A stretch of DNA of 39,144 nt, from assembly GCF_010091945.1 (NCBI RefSeq), contig NZ_WVIE01000034.1, positions 1 to 39,144 of the forward strand, read 5' to 3'. Both the position numbers and the translations under genes were made by a program. The notes under the pieces are model-generated. The model saw only the letters and a list, made by a program, of their open reading frames with translations, did no database searches and was not told where the DNA came from. Within the stretch, counting starts at the first letter, position 1; the number at the start of each line of letters is the position of its first letter. Of this stretch, positions 18,299-25,810 are shown one piece after another. This DNA comes from Myxacorys almedinensis A. GTDB lineage: Bacteria > Cyanobacteriota > Cyanobacteriia > Leptolyngbyales > Leptolyngbyaceae.

Positions 18299-19138
18299 CT
18301 AGGGCTGACGCTGGCACTGGGGGCAAAAATGTGCTGATCGTCCCGCCAACTTCACCCGATCGATGCGGGTTTTGCAAGTGCGGCAGCCTTCCCCATCTCG
18401 CCCATACACCCAAGCGATGCCGCCATAATTGCCATTTACCCCCGACACATCGCAAAAATCGCTAAACGATGTGCCTCTGGCGGCGATGCTGTCTTTGAGC
18501 ACGCGAATGATGTTTTCTCGCAGCAGTTTCATGTTTGAATGGCTCAGCGTTGAACACAGCGTTTTAGGATGAATGCCGCTTAGAAACAGGGCTTCATCGG
18601 CATAGATGTTGCCCACTCCAGCAACGAGGGTTTGATCGAGCAGGGCATTTTTGATCGGACGCTGGCGATCGCGCAACCAGTCTGCAAAATAAGCCTCTGA
18701 GAATTCGTCTGAAAAGGGTTCAGGTCCAAGGTTTTGCAGCCCAGTGATGATAGATTTGGGCGTGCGATCGCAGGGCACAAACCACAGTTGCCCAAAGGTA
18801 CGCTGATCGACAAACCGCAATTCTTGCCCATTAGGAAAAAGTAGCCGCACCCGAGTATGTTTGTGCAACGGCTCAGCTTGGCTCATCCAGAGCAACTGCC
18901 CTGTCATGCGGAGATGGACGCCGAGCCAGTTTCCGGCAGAGAGTTCGGCAAGCAAATACTTTCCGTAGCGATGCCATCCTACGATCGATAAACCTTGCAA
19001 CTGAGTGAGAAATTCTAAGGGAGAGTTGGGGGAAGCGATCGTGCGATCGAGCAGCACATCGCCGCCCTGAATCTCTTGATTAAGCGTGACCTGATTTAAG
19101 CCGAGACGAACGGTTTCAACTTCGGGAAGTTCTGGCAC
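18299..19138 (-). CDS. mutM: formamidopyrimidine-DNA glycosylase
   Basis: The 279-aa protein begins MPELPEVETVRLGL, giving the catalytic Pro2 and Glu3. It has GKYLLAELSAGNWLGVHLRMTGQL with the conserved Lys, the helix-two-turn-helix LLDQTLVAGVGNIYADEALF, and a C-terminal zinc finger with CRTC and CPQC. MutM excises 8-oxoguanine and ring-opened purines and cleaves the strand. Length is normal. It is convergent with the hydrolase gene. The 130-bp gap between them holds a C-rich pyrimidine tract at about 18239-18279 but no gene. Confidence 0.97.
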   Translation of the reverse strand: MPELPEVETVRLGLNQVTLNQEIQGGDVLLDRTIASPNSPLEFLTQLQGLSIVGWHRYGKYLLAELSAGNWLGVHLRMTGQLLWMSQAEPLHKHTRVRLLFPNGQELRFVDQRTFGQLWFVPCDRTPKSIITGLQNLGPEPFSDEFSEAYFADWLRDRQRPIKNALLDQTLVAGVGNIYADEALFLSGIHPKTLCSTLSHSNMKLLRENIIRVLKDSIAARGTSFSDFCDVSGVNGNYGGIAWVYGRDGEGCRTCKTRIDRVKLAGRSAHFCPQCQRQP

Positions 19139-19297
19139 AAAGTAAAGAGAATGTAGCTGGATACCCTCACGCTATCACGAGTTCAAACTACTGTGGCATT
19201 GGTAGAGCCAATCCGTAGATTGAGAGAGCATAAAGCTCGCTCGTTCTAGGCTTAGCGTGGGTACGTTACAAAGCAGTAGTAGGTTAAGGCTTCTTGC

Positions 19298-19933
19298 ATG
19301 AAACCGGGTCTGCGTAGAGGACAATTGACAACATGGAAAGATGAGCAAGGATTTGGTTTCATCCAACCCGCCGATGGCAGCCAGGATGTCTTTCTTCACA
19401 TTACTGCCCTGAAAGATAGAACCCGTCGTCCAAAGGCAGGCGATGTGATTTACTATCACCTAACCTTTAATCAGAACCGTGAAGTTCGTGCAGACAAGGC
19501 TTTTATTCTAGGCGCAAGAGCGAAATCAACCTCCGCTTCAAGAAGAAAATCCACATCTAGAAAAACCGTACTTAAGCATCTGGTTTTAGTATTGGAGACA
19601 TTGTTTCTATCAGCATTGCCATTGTGGGGATCGATCCAATTTGCGTGGGCAATTGCTAATCCAATTCCGCTTATTCTCTATCCCGTCATGGGTTTATGGA
19701 CTTTTGCACTGTACAAAGATGATAAGTCTCGTGCGAAGCGGGACGAGTGGAGAATTCCAGAAAACAGGTTGCATCTGTACGAACTAGCAGGTGGATGGCT
19801 AGGAGGGTTCATTGCTCAGCGCACGATTCGTCACAAGAATCAAAAGAGGTCTTATCAAGCGGTGTTCTGGGTAATTGTTACACTCCACTTGCTGTTTTGG
19901 TTAGGCTGGTTTTTCCTTAGTAAAACGCGATAA
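19298..19933 (+). CDS. cold-shock domain + DUF1294 membrane protein
   Basis: The 211-aa protein starts with a cold-shock fold: RRGQLTTWKDEQGFGFIQP holds RNP1-like GFGFI, and DVFLHITALKDR holds RNP2. A basic Ser/Arg-rich linker spans residues 72-92. Next come hydrophobic spans with a DUF1294 signature (ALYKDDKSRAKRDEWRIPEN, then LHLYELAGGWLGGFIAQRTI) and a final span, VFWVIVTLHLLFWLGWFFL. The fusion is known across bacteria and would tether a nucleic-acid-binding domain to the membrane; its role is not established. It lies divergent from mutM. Confidence 0.88.
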   Translation: MKPGLRRGQLTTWKDEQGFGFIQPADGSQDVFLHITALKDRTRRPKAGDVIYYHLTFNQNREVRADKAFILGARAKSTSASRRKSTSRKTVLKHLVLVLETLFLSALPLWGSIQFAWAIANPIPLILYPVMGLWTFALYKDDKSRAKRDEWRIPENRLHLYELAGGWLGGFIAQRTIRHKNQKRSYQAVFWVIVTLHLLFWLGWFFLSKTR

Positions 19934-20103
19934 TTTTTCTTCCCTGGTGCCTTCAGAAGTCTGGTCTGAGCAATAGCAGCTACCTGAGATAGCTCTAGTT
20001 AGAATGAAAGTGGAAACCAAAACAAAATCGAGCAGAATCTCAACGGGGAAATCCTACTCGATGAATGCAACAGTGTTAGTTTTTGGAGTAAACAGTTAAA
20101 CCG

Positions 20104-20121
20104 CTAATTTCAGGAAATTAG
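20104..20121. repeat. 18-bp perfect palindrome over the psaE stop
   Basis: CTAATTTC-AG-GAAATTAG is a complete inverted repeat overlapping the psaE stop codon (20118-20120). It can form an AT-rich hairpin at the end of the psaE message, but no T run follows on the minus strand, so it is a weak terminator candidate. Confidence 0.45.
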
Positions 20122-20426
20122 TCGTTCTTCTTCTGCGTTTCTGGTTTAGCCTCAACTTTCCCAGGTTTTGCCGCCGCTTTTGCCGACGCCGGAGCTTTTG
20201 CTGCCTTGGCAGTCGGTGCTTCGACCTCAACTAATTCATTCATGGCAAAGTTATTGGTATTGACACCGCTCGCATTGCCGCTATACCCAGTGTAGTTAAC
20301 CCGATCGAAACGTACGATTACTGGATACTTGATGCCACTTTGATCGATAGAAGCAACCGTCCCAACGTCTTGGAACCAGTAAGACTCTTTACGCAAAATG
20401 CGGACTTTAGAACCACGTTGAACCAT
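20118..20426 (-). CDS. psaE: photosystem I subunit IV with extended C-terminus
   Basis: The first 68 or so residues are a standard PsaE SH3-like fold: [20 protein letters not shown], then [26 protein letters not shown] and [12 protein letters not shown]. PsaE sits on the stromal side of photosystem I and supports ferredoxin docking and cyclic electron flow. At 102 aa it is about 30 residues longer than the usual 70-75. The extra tail is rich in Ala, Lys and Pro ([15 protein letters not shown]). The start at 20426 is set by AGAGGAAG 6-7 nt upstream; the frame is open for 44 more codons to 20558, but these do not belong to PsaE. It is a single gene. Confidence 0.95.
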   Translation of the reverse strand: MVQRGSKVRILRKESYWFQDVGTVASIDQSGIKYPVIVRFDRVNYTGYSGNASGVNTNNFAMNELVEVEAPTAKAAKAPASAKAAAKPGKVEAKPETQKKND

Positions 20427-20670
20427 GAGTGTCTTCCTCTTGTTATCAAGCATCAACCAGCTAGGCGACAACTTCCGCCAACTCGTTTGATGAACAATTT
20501 TCCTCAATTTACTACGTAGGGCGAACAGCAACGCAGTTAGAGGGGTGGGTTGCAACAAACTGAAACAATTGGAAGGCGAGGCGGGATAGTTTTGGCAGTG
20601 CTAATCTACGGCAGAACCAGCGATCGCGCCATTGGGTCGCTCGGCTTTTTTCTGATCACCCATGGTATAA

Positions 20671-20796
20671 GCGATCTATTCGCCGCAACTTCTGCCACTT
20701 CTGGCGCACCTTCAAGAGAATCATCCTCGTTTGTGGGAGATCTGCTCAGACGATTGGCAAGGCGGCACCCGTTTTGATGCTGACTGCGAGAGCTAG
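20671..20796 (+). pseudogene. unidentified coding-like remnant
   Basis: After an in-frame stop at 20668-20670 the frame reads 41 codons to a TAG at 20794-20796 (AIYSPQLLPLLAHLQENHPR, then LWEICSDDWQGGTRFDADCE). It has protein-like composition but no start codon and no family I can name. It overlaps the first part of the response regulator remnant in a different frame, so at most one of the two frames is ancestral in the overlap. Confidence 0.25.
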
Positions 20797-21031
20797 TATC
20801 GGGGATAACGTGATGGGCTTGGATGGCGAAGCCGATGCCTATCTGGTAAAGCCGGTCGATATCTCAGCATGGCTAGCGCGGGTGCGGGTCTTGGCGCAAC
20901 GATCGCACCAATGGCAAGGCTCCATTTTCCGGTTGGGAGATTTGAGCCTGGATCTATCCACGTTGACTGTAAAATGGCAGGGGCAAACGGCTGCGATCGA
21001 TAGTAAGCATTATTTTATTTCCATAGAATGA
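20756..21031 (+). pseudogene. response regulator remnant (OmpR type), truncated at both ends
   Basis: The translation GKAAPVLMLTARASIGDNVM, then GLDGEADAYLVKPVDISAWL is the second half of an OmpR-type receiver domain, with the conserved Thr/Ala and Lys-Pro switch residues. The start of the winged-helix linker follows (FRLGDLSLDLSTLTVKWQGQ). The phospho-acceptor Asp half is missing, and the DNA-binding domain stops after about 14 residues at 21031. In the neighbouring frame just upstream (20717-20768), LLRRLARRH resembles the preceding helix, which suggests a frameshift near 20760-20770. It lies 45 bp before the FTR1-type gene and may be the remains of a regulator that once controlled it. Confidence 0.65.
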
Positions 21032-21075
21032 TTTGGTTTGCATAAATTACCCGTTGTCACTCAGGAACTAAACCG

Positions 21076-22005
21076 ATGGATTGGAGTCCGGCGATTCCCA
21101 CCTTTTTAATTACCTTGCGCGAAGGCGTTGAGGCGGCACTGGTGGTTGGGATTGTGCTGGCGTGTTTGCGTCAGGCAAAACAACCTCAGTTAATTCCCTA
21201 TGTCTATTTCGGCATTGTCGCTGGGTTGGTTGCCAGTGTTGGGGTGGGAGGGGTGCCCTTCCAAGTGTTGCATCAGGTAGAAAATGCTAAATCTCCTGAT
21301 ATGGTCGTGATGCGACAGCTACTAGAAGCGGGACTGGGAATATTAGCGATCGCCATGCTGAGTTGGATGCTGATCTGGATGACCCGGCAGGCGCGATCGC
21401 TCAAGGCAGAGATCGAAGGCTCGGTGCAATCGGCGGTTGCGGGTAATGGGGTCGCTGCCTGGGGCATTTTTAGTTTGATTGCCACGGCAGTATTGCGAGA
21501 AGGATTTGAAACGGTGTTGTTTTTAACGGCGCAGTTTCAGACGGGTTGGACTCCTATTTTGGGCGCGATCGCGGGCGTTGTCGGAGCCATCATCATCGGT
21601 GTTTTGTTGTTCAAGTGGGGCATCAAAATCAATCTCAAACAGTTCTTCCAGGTGATGGGAACGCTGTTGCTGTTGATTGTTTCGGGGTTGGTGATTTCGG
21701 TGCTGCGTCATCTGGATGCAGCCGCGATCGCCTTTGTGCAATTGCATCCCCAATTTGCCTCACTCTGCTGGTCAGCCGCCCCCACCTGTCTGTTAGGAGC
21801 GTTGGTGTGGGATGCCCATGCCGTCCTACCCGATAAAGAATTTCCCGGTATTATTCTCAAAACCTTGTTTGGGTATCGGGAGACGCTTTATCTAGTGCAA
21901 GCGATCGGTTATTTCCTATTTCTCGGTCTGGTCGGTAGGCTCTATTTCCGCAGTTTTAATTCCCCGAAAGCACCTGCGCCAATGTCCGATCTTGCCCTCA
22001 AATAA
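21076..22005 (+). CDS. FTR1-family iron/metal permease
   Basis: The 309-aa membrane protein has two copies of the FTR1 iron-site motif, ITLREGVEAALVVGI at about residues 12-26 and TAVLREGFETVLFL at about 137-150, each an REGxE within a membrane span. There are about seven spans, and the length fits bacterial FTR1/EfeU-type permeases. Such permeases carry Fe3+ across the plasma membrane, usually with a ferroxidase partner. No EfeO/EfeB-like partner is encoded nearby. The start at 21076 is preceded by a weak CAGGAAC. The broken response regulator lies directly upstream. Confidence 0.9.
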   Translation: MDWSPAIPTFLITLREGVEAALVVGIVLACLRQAKQPQLIPYVYFGIVAGLVASVGVGGVPFQVLHQVENAKSPDMVVMRQLLEAGLGILAIAMLSWMLIWMTRQARSLKAEIEGSVQSAVAGNGVAAWGIFSLIATAVLREGFETVLFLTAQFQTGWTPILGAIAGVVGAIIIGVLLFKWGIKINLKQFFQVMGTLLLLIVSGLVISVLRHLDAAAIAFVQLHPQFASLCWSAAPTCLLGALVWDAHAVLPDKEFPGIILKTLFGYRETLYLVQAIGYFLFLGLVGRLYFRSFNSPKAPAPMSDLALK

Positions 22006-22019
22006 TGCAGGGTAACGCT

Positions 22020-22145
22020 TTATGCACGCTGAGATGATCCGCATTTTTGCCCTACTTCGCCTTGCGCCCCTGCGCCTAGGTTCTTGGCTAGTTCACTTGG
22101 CACAGGCGATTCGTAGCAGCCGCTGGAAGAAATTTGACGTTTCAT
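22020..22145 (-). pseudogene. MKRQ-leader small ORF, likely decayed paralogue
   Basis: The minus strand has GGAGATTACTTACC just before an ATG at 22145 and reads MKRQISSSGCYESPVPSELA for the start of 41 codons. The leader and first four codons match the two intact exported-protein genes at 22401 and 23105 almost base for base (24 of 26 against the nearer one). The rest has no hydrophobic signal segment. It is best explained as the surviving 5' end of a third paralogue. Confidence 0.45.
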
Positions 22146-22244
22146 GGTAAGTAATCTCCGTGTTTAGTTGAGTGAACTCGATTTGATGGGCAAGTGGGGT
22201 TAAACCTTGCATCTGATGTATAACCCGTGAATCGTTGCTCTTGT

Positions 22245-22400
22245 TCATAGCAAATGCTCCGTAGCCATAGGTAGCCCGTAGCGCAGATTGAAAACCTTCA
22301 AACCAGCCCACGGGTTAAGGTTGATCGCTGCTTGTGTACTGCGATCGCGGTCATACCATTCCCCTCGCAAGTGGAAGCCATCAGATCTGCAACTACTGGC
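22245..22400 (-). pseudogene. possible TnpB C-terminal remnant
   Basis: Minus-strand codons from 22400 to a TGA at 22245 include EWYDRDRSTQAAINLNPWAG and a following GLPMATEH. The DRD-x(3)-AA-x-NL pattern resembles the last catalytic segment of IS200/IS605-type TnpB proteins. The zinc-finger cysteines expected just before it are not clear, and only about 50 residues survive, so the call is tentative. The fragment starts directly after, and in frame with, the stop of the PPC-like gene. Confidence 0.25.
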
Positions 22401-22895
22401 TTAACGGTTTTGAATTACAGGTCGCCCGTTTGCTGACACCGCTGTAATTGTTAGATTGTAGGCAACAATTCCCGATAACCCGGCACCGCCAGAATCCATA
22501 ATGCGAACAAAGCCATATCTCGACCTCATATTTCTATAGATCACCTCCTCGGTTTGCTTGCCTTCGTTGATCGAGATTTTTTTTGTGTCTCCTCCCGCCA
22601 ATTTTCCGTCCAGGTTGCTGTCCTCCAAAACCTCCAGATCGATGTCTCCGTTCACCGTGAGTGTTGCTTTCACATTTTGTCCGGGAGAAAGTTCAAAGCG
22701 AAACACATCCTCATCTCGATTACCTGTGATTTGTCCAGAAACTCTGATAGGAACAGACGACACTCTACCAATGTTTTGAGGGTTTCTCGTCCCGTTTTGC
22801 TCTCGCTCTTGAATGCCGTGGGCGGGTGCTGCCACAAAAAGCACACCTAACGCAGAAATAGCTGCCAGGCTGGCTGCAACATATTGACGTTTCAT
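22401..22895 (-). CDS. small exported protein with PPC-like domain
   Basis: The 164-aa protein has a clear signal peptide (MKRQYVAASLAAISALGVLF, cleavage probably after APAHG). Its mature part resembles a bacterial pre-peptidase C-terminal domain: VSGQITGNRDEDVFRFELSP, GQNVKATLTVNGDIDLEVLE, DSNLDGKLAGGD and a final YGFVRIMDSGGAGLSG strand. PPC domains are usually parts of secreted proteases; this one stands alone. A GGAGATTACAAACC leader precedes the ATG and is nearly identical to that of two other loci here. The export route is likely Sec to the periplasm. The function is unknown. Confidence 0.7.
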   Translation of the reverse strand: MKRQYVAASLAAISALGVLFVAAPAHGIQEREQNGTRNPQNIGRVSSVPIRVSGQITGNRDEDVFRFELSPGQNVKATLTVNGDIDLEVLEDSNLDGKLAGGDTKKISINEGKQTEEVIYRNMRSRYGFVRIMDSGGAGLSGIVAYNLTITAVSANGRPVIQNR

Positions 22896-23104
22896 GGTTT
22901 GTAATCTCCTAAAATTGAATAAACGGCAAGATTGATTTGGATAGAAATTCGCAAACTAAATGGCAAAGTTTAGTTGCGCTTGTTCGATGACTAACGCAGC
23001 ATTGCAGACTTCTCATCAGAGATCGCGGTAGATAGAAACGTTAGCTCGATACATTTCTATTTTCCTTATCGAGCAACCCACATTAAGAACAAATCCAGGT
23101 GGAA

Positions 23105-23686
23105 TTATTTTCCAAGGCATTCGATTTGGAGTAATCGATTAGAACCCAGTCGTGCCCGAATTAAGGTAGAGCGGTTGCCACATCGAGAACGTTCAGGTGT
23201 CCAGCCGTCCTTTGCCGATGAGCCAATTTTTTTGACAGCGCCAAGACAATTTTTGACAATATCACTGCCTTTTTTGCCGCCCTTGTCGTTCTCATCTCCT
23301 CCAAAAATAACTCCTATGCCGTCAACCACACACACTCCGGCTTTGGCGAAGTCTATATCGGGACGCCAGGTGCCAGGGTCAAAAATGTTGCCAGTGGTTG
23401 AATGACACCACCAGCGAATGTAACCACTGCCTGTAAGACCACCCCCTCCAGTCTTTACCCTAAAAGGATTAGACCAAGGGGTTTGCCCATTCGCATCTCT
23501 GGTCAGCAACACGGTTCCAGGGGTCATCGGTTGAGCATTGTAGGAAGGAACAATCGCCACCTCTGAACTACACCTATCTGTCATGACTTCTCCGGCAGAA
23601 GCAGGCGAGGCAGTTAACAAAATAGCGGTTGACACAATAGAGAAAGTAGTAGCTGCTAAATTGATCGCAAACATTTGACGTTTCAT
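23105..23686 (-). CDS. exported hypothetical protein, MKRQ leader family
   Basis: The 193-aa protein starts MKRQMFAINLAATTFSIVST with a signal peptide likely cleaved after SPASA. The mature part has six or so cysteines (DRCSS, WWCHS, GVCVVDG, NCLGAV, SRCGN, IECLG), a Gly-rich central stretch (VKTGGGGLTGSGYIRWW) and a basic C-terminus. I do not recognise a family. The start at 23686 is set by the signal peptide and by the MKRQ leader shared with 22401-22895; the frame is open 21 codons further. The even cysteine number fits disulphides in the periplasm. Confidence 0.65.
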   Translation of the reverse strand: MKRQMFAINLAATTFSIVSTAILLTASPASAGEVMTDRCSSEVAIVPSYNAQPMTPGTVLLTRDANGQTPWSNPFRVKTGGGGLTGSGYIRWWCHSTTGNIFDPGTWRPDIDFAKAGVCVVDGIGVIFGGDENDKGGKKGSDIVKNCLGAVKKIGSSAKDGWTPERSRCGNRSTLIRARLGSNRLLQIECLGK

Positions 23687-23767
23687 GATTTGTAGTTCCT
23701 TTGCGTTGAGAAATTGATTGTGATTTACACGGGATGCCAAGTCATTCACAGAGATGTCGTTGAGGTT

Positions 23768-23956
23768 TCATGATGGTTTCTCCTGAGCATCTTTTAGCGA
23801 TCGCTCTTGGGGTTGCTCAGACAGGGGTTGCTCAGACAGGGGTTGCTCAGGCAATGGCTTTACTTCAACAGCGATCGCAAATTGGCTGAGGTCAAAGACA
23901 AGTGAATCCTGGCGAACACGGGGATACCGTGCTGCTAATGCACAAAGTTGGCACAT
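23768..23956 (-). CDS. possible small ORF downstream of the GNAT gene
   Basis: A 62-codon minus-strand frame begins 14 bp after the acetyltransferase stop (MCQLCALAARYPRVRQDSLV, then FDLSQFAIAVEVKPLPEQPL). Its second half encodes the pentapeptide PLSEQ from a 15-bp tandem repeat. A repeat unit of five whole codons is compatible with coding, but there is no Shine-Dalgarno sequence and no recognised family. Confidence 0.3.
   Translation of the reverse strand: MCQLCALAARYPRVRQDSLVFDLSQFAIAVEVKPLPEQPLSEQPLSEQPQERSLKDAQEKPS
23809..23853. repeat. 15-bp tandem repeat, three copies
   Basis: GGGGTTGCTCAGACA occurs at 23809-23823 and 23824-23838, with a third copy at 23839-23853 that differs at one base (GGCA instead of GACA). 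On the minus strand it encodes repeated Leu-Ser-Glu-Gln-Pro in the small ORF there. Confidence 0.85.
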
Positions 23957-23970
23957 ACGGTTTTCTGGGT

Positions 23971-24612
23971 TTAGGCTTGAACGGGAGCGGTCATGAGGAG
24001 GATATCGCCGGTGTAATGGATCAGCGGATGAGGAACCACTTTGGCGCGATCCACAATCTCAAATCCATGACGCTGATAAAGCCTCAAGGCATCTGTATTT
24101 TGTTCAAAGCAGAGTAGGCTCAAGTCTGACAGTCCTCGTTCTGCCGCTTGTTGATGGGCGATCGACAGTAACTCTGTGCCAATCCCTTGTCCACGAAACT
24201 CTGGAAACACCGCTAGGGCGCAGATATACCAGGTTCCGGGCGCTTCTAAACTGTAGGGAGCCAACACGTCTGCTTCAGGCGAATCTACTGAACTAGTGGA
24301 CGGCGGCACTTCAGGTGTTTCAGATGCCATCAGATCTTCAATTCCGGCGGCTGGAAACGTCAACATCATTCCAACCGGGTTGCCTCTACATTCTGCAATG
24401 ACACAATTTTTGTAGCTGAAGAGACTCTCTGCATTTGCGTAGCGTTTTGCCCCAATCTCAAGCGGTGTCAGCCCTGGATATTGAGAACTTAACGTCTTCC
24501 AAATGTAGTCTGAAACGCCATCTGATGCAGTTTGAAACAGTTGGGCAAGGGTAGAGCAATCAGCAAGCGTAGCGGCTCGAAACACTGTTTTTACTGGCAT
24601 GATATTCTTCAT
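23971..24612 (-). CDS. GNAT-family N-acetyltransferase
   Basis: The 213-aa protein has the GNAT acetyl-CoA motif, VFPEFRGQGIGTELLSIAHQ, where RGQGIG is the pyrophosphate-binding R/Q-xx-G-x-G/A. A C-terminal LLCFEQNTDALRLYQRHGFE motif B follows. The N-terminal half has VFRAATLADCSTLAQLFQTA. It transfers an acetyl group to an amine whose identity cannot be told. The start at 24612 has AAAGGAGC 7 nt upstream. It begins only 12 nt after the methyltransferase stop, so it is the distal gene of the regulator, DUF4242, methyltransferase, GNAT run. Confidence 0.9.
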   Translation of the reverse strand: MKNIMPVKTVFRAATLADCSTLAQLFQTASDGVSDYIWKTLSSQYPGLTPLEIGAKRYANAESLFSYKNCVIAECRGNPVGMMLTFPAAGIEDLMASETPEVPPSTSSVDSPEADVLAPYSLEAPGTWYICALAVFPEFRGQGIGTELLSIAHQQAAERGLSDLSLLCFEQNTDALRLYQRHGFEIVDRAKVVPHPLIHYTGDILLMTAPVQA

Positions 24613-24624
24613 TGCATTGCTCCT

Positions 24625-25695
24625 TTATTTATGCACAATGTAGTAATCGTTTTGGAAATCGTGGGCTAGCTGTTTGATTTCGACTTGCTTAAACCCTGCT
24701 TCAGCTAACATTTGCAGCGCTTTTTCTTGTCCCCACATCGCTCCCAGTCCCATGCCGCCGTATGCCAGCGAAACCGTCATACAATGCATACAGGAAATGG
24801 TGTAGAGCAATGGCCCAACTGGGTGATCTAGGTTGCCCCCTACATCAGTTGTGGCGCGGATATCTTGCATCAAATAAACGCCATCTGGGCGCAGTGCTTT
24901 GTAGATGTTTTGCAACACTGCATCGGGTTTTGCCTGATCGTGAATGGCATCGAAAGTGGTGATGAAATCGTAGCGATCGCGCTCCTCCAACGTTGCCGCG
25001 TCTTTGACTTGAAACTGAATATTGCTCAGTTTTCGGAGTTGGGCTTCGGTAGTGGCAGTTGCGATCGCTTCTCCCGAAAAGTCGTAGCCGGTAAATCGGC
25101 TGTTTGGGAAGGCGTCAGCCAATTGGTTGAGCGCTCGCCCACTGCCACAGCCTATATCCAACACCTCAATGCCTTGCTGCAACGATTCTGTGATTCCAGG
25201 AATTAGCGGCAGCACATGATCGAACAATGCAGAGACCGTGGTTTGACCGCTATCTTCTGCCATCACTGCATGAAAGCGTTTGAACTCGGAATAGGGCACC
25301 CCACCTCCGTGGTAAAAGCAGTCGATAATTTGCTCTTCGACCGTTCCCAAGAGCGGGATAAATTGGGTAAAGGGAGCAATGTTGTCAGAAACGGCATTCC
25401 GGCTTAGAGATGCAACATGTTCCGCAGGTAGAACATAGGTCTTGTCGTGTGGGTCATAGTTCACCACGCGACCGGTGACCATTGTGCCGAGCCATTCCCG
25501 CACATAGCGTTCGTTGAGTCCGGCGGCATTGGCAATTTGCTCGCTGGTAGAGGGCGGCAATTCTGCCATTGTGTCAAACAGTTCGGTGCGGTGCCCGATC
25601 GATGTCATCAGAGCAATCGCGGCACTGTTGAGTACATCTAGCATTTGTTGGGCAAAGGCTTCAGCTTTGGTTACATCAAATGTTTGGGTTGTCAT
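24625..25695 (-). CDS. SAM-dependent methyltransferase with N-terminal winged helix
   Basis: The 356-aa protein has an N-terminal helical/winged-helix part (LFDTMAELPPSTSEQIANAA, then NERYVREWLGTMVTGRVVNY), as in small-molecule O-methyltransferases. The class I methyltransferase core follows, with motif I VLDIGCGSGRALNQLADAFP, YDFITTFDAIHDQAKPDAVL and LRPGGVYLM-like LRPDGVYLMQDIRATTD. It probably methylates a small molecule. Similar winged-helix methyltransferases occur in bacteria without known substrate. The start at 25695 has TAGGAGA upstream. An 11-bp direct repeat lies 70-92 bp before the start, a likely control site. Confidence 0.9.
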   Translation of the reverse strand: MTTQTFDVTKAEAFAQQMLDVLNSAAIALMTSIGHRTELFDTMAELPPSTSEQIANAAGLNERYVREWLGTMVTGRVVNYDPHDKTYVLPAEHVASLSRNAVSDNIAPFTQFIPLLGTVEEQIIDCFYHGGGVPYSEFKRFHAVMAEDSGQTTVSALFDHVLPLIPGITESLQQGIEVLDIGCGSGRALNQLADAFPNSRFTGYDFSGEAIATATTEAQLRKLSNIQFQVKDAATLEERDRYDFITTFDAIHDQAKPDAVLQNIYKALRPDGVYLMQDIRATTDVGGNLDHPVGPLLYTISCMHCMTVSLAYGGMGLGAMWGQEKALQMLAEAGFKQVEIKQLAHDFQNDYYIVHK

Positions 25696-25764
25696 GGTTT
25701 TTTTCTCCTAAGTTACTGATGCAGACTCTGCTTGTTGCATCTGAACTTAAGTTAGCGATCGCAG

Positions 25765-25797
25765 CGTTCCCAAACCGTTCCCAAACCGTTTCTAGTT
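25765..25797 (-). promoter_or_regulatory. 11-bp-period direct repeat, candidate SARP operator
   Basis: On the plus strand CGTTCCCAAAC occurs at 25765-25775 and again at 25776-25786, followed by a partial copy, CGTTTCTAGTT. Read on the minus strand this is GTTTGGGAACG twice, upstream of the methyltransferase gene. Ten bases beyond the repeat lies TAACTT, a possible -10 box. Actinobacterial SARP regulators bind direct repeats with 11-bp spacing just upstream of -10, and a SARP/BTAD-type regulator gene lies in the same run of genes. Confidence 0.5.
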
Positions 25798-25810
25798 TGA
25801 AAAGCCTGAT

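Larger units (their letters stand above)
22006..22400 (-). other. 395-bp gap with remnants of small genes
   Basis: No intact gene of recognisable family lies between the FTR1-type gene and the PPC-like gene. On the minus strand it holds a fragment resembling a TnpB C-terminus (22245-22400) and a copy of the MKRQ leader with a 41-codon frame (22020-22145). Both are listed separately. It reads as decayed accessory DNA. Confidence 0.5.

Noticed and set aside
20427-20558. N-terminal extension of PsaE
   Set aside because: PsaE begins at MVQRGSK, with AGAGGAAG just upstream; the extra 44 codons are leader DNA.
22093-22311. 72-codon minus-strand frame between the FTR1-type and PPC-like genes
   Set aside because: It crosses the MKRQ leader in a different frame and has no ribosome site; the leader frame and the TnpB-like frame explain the DNA better.
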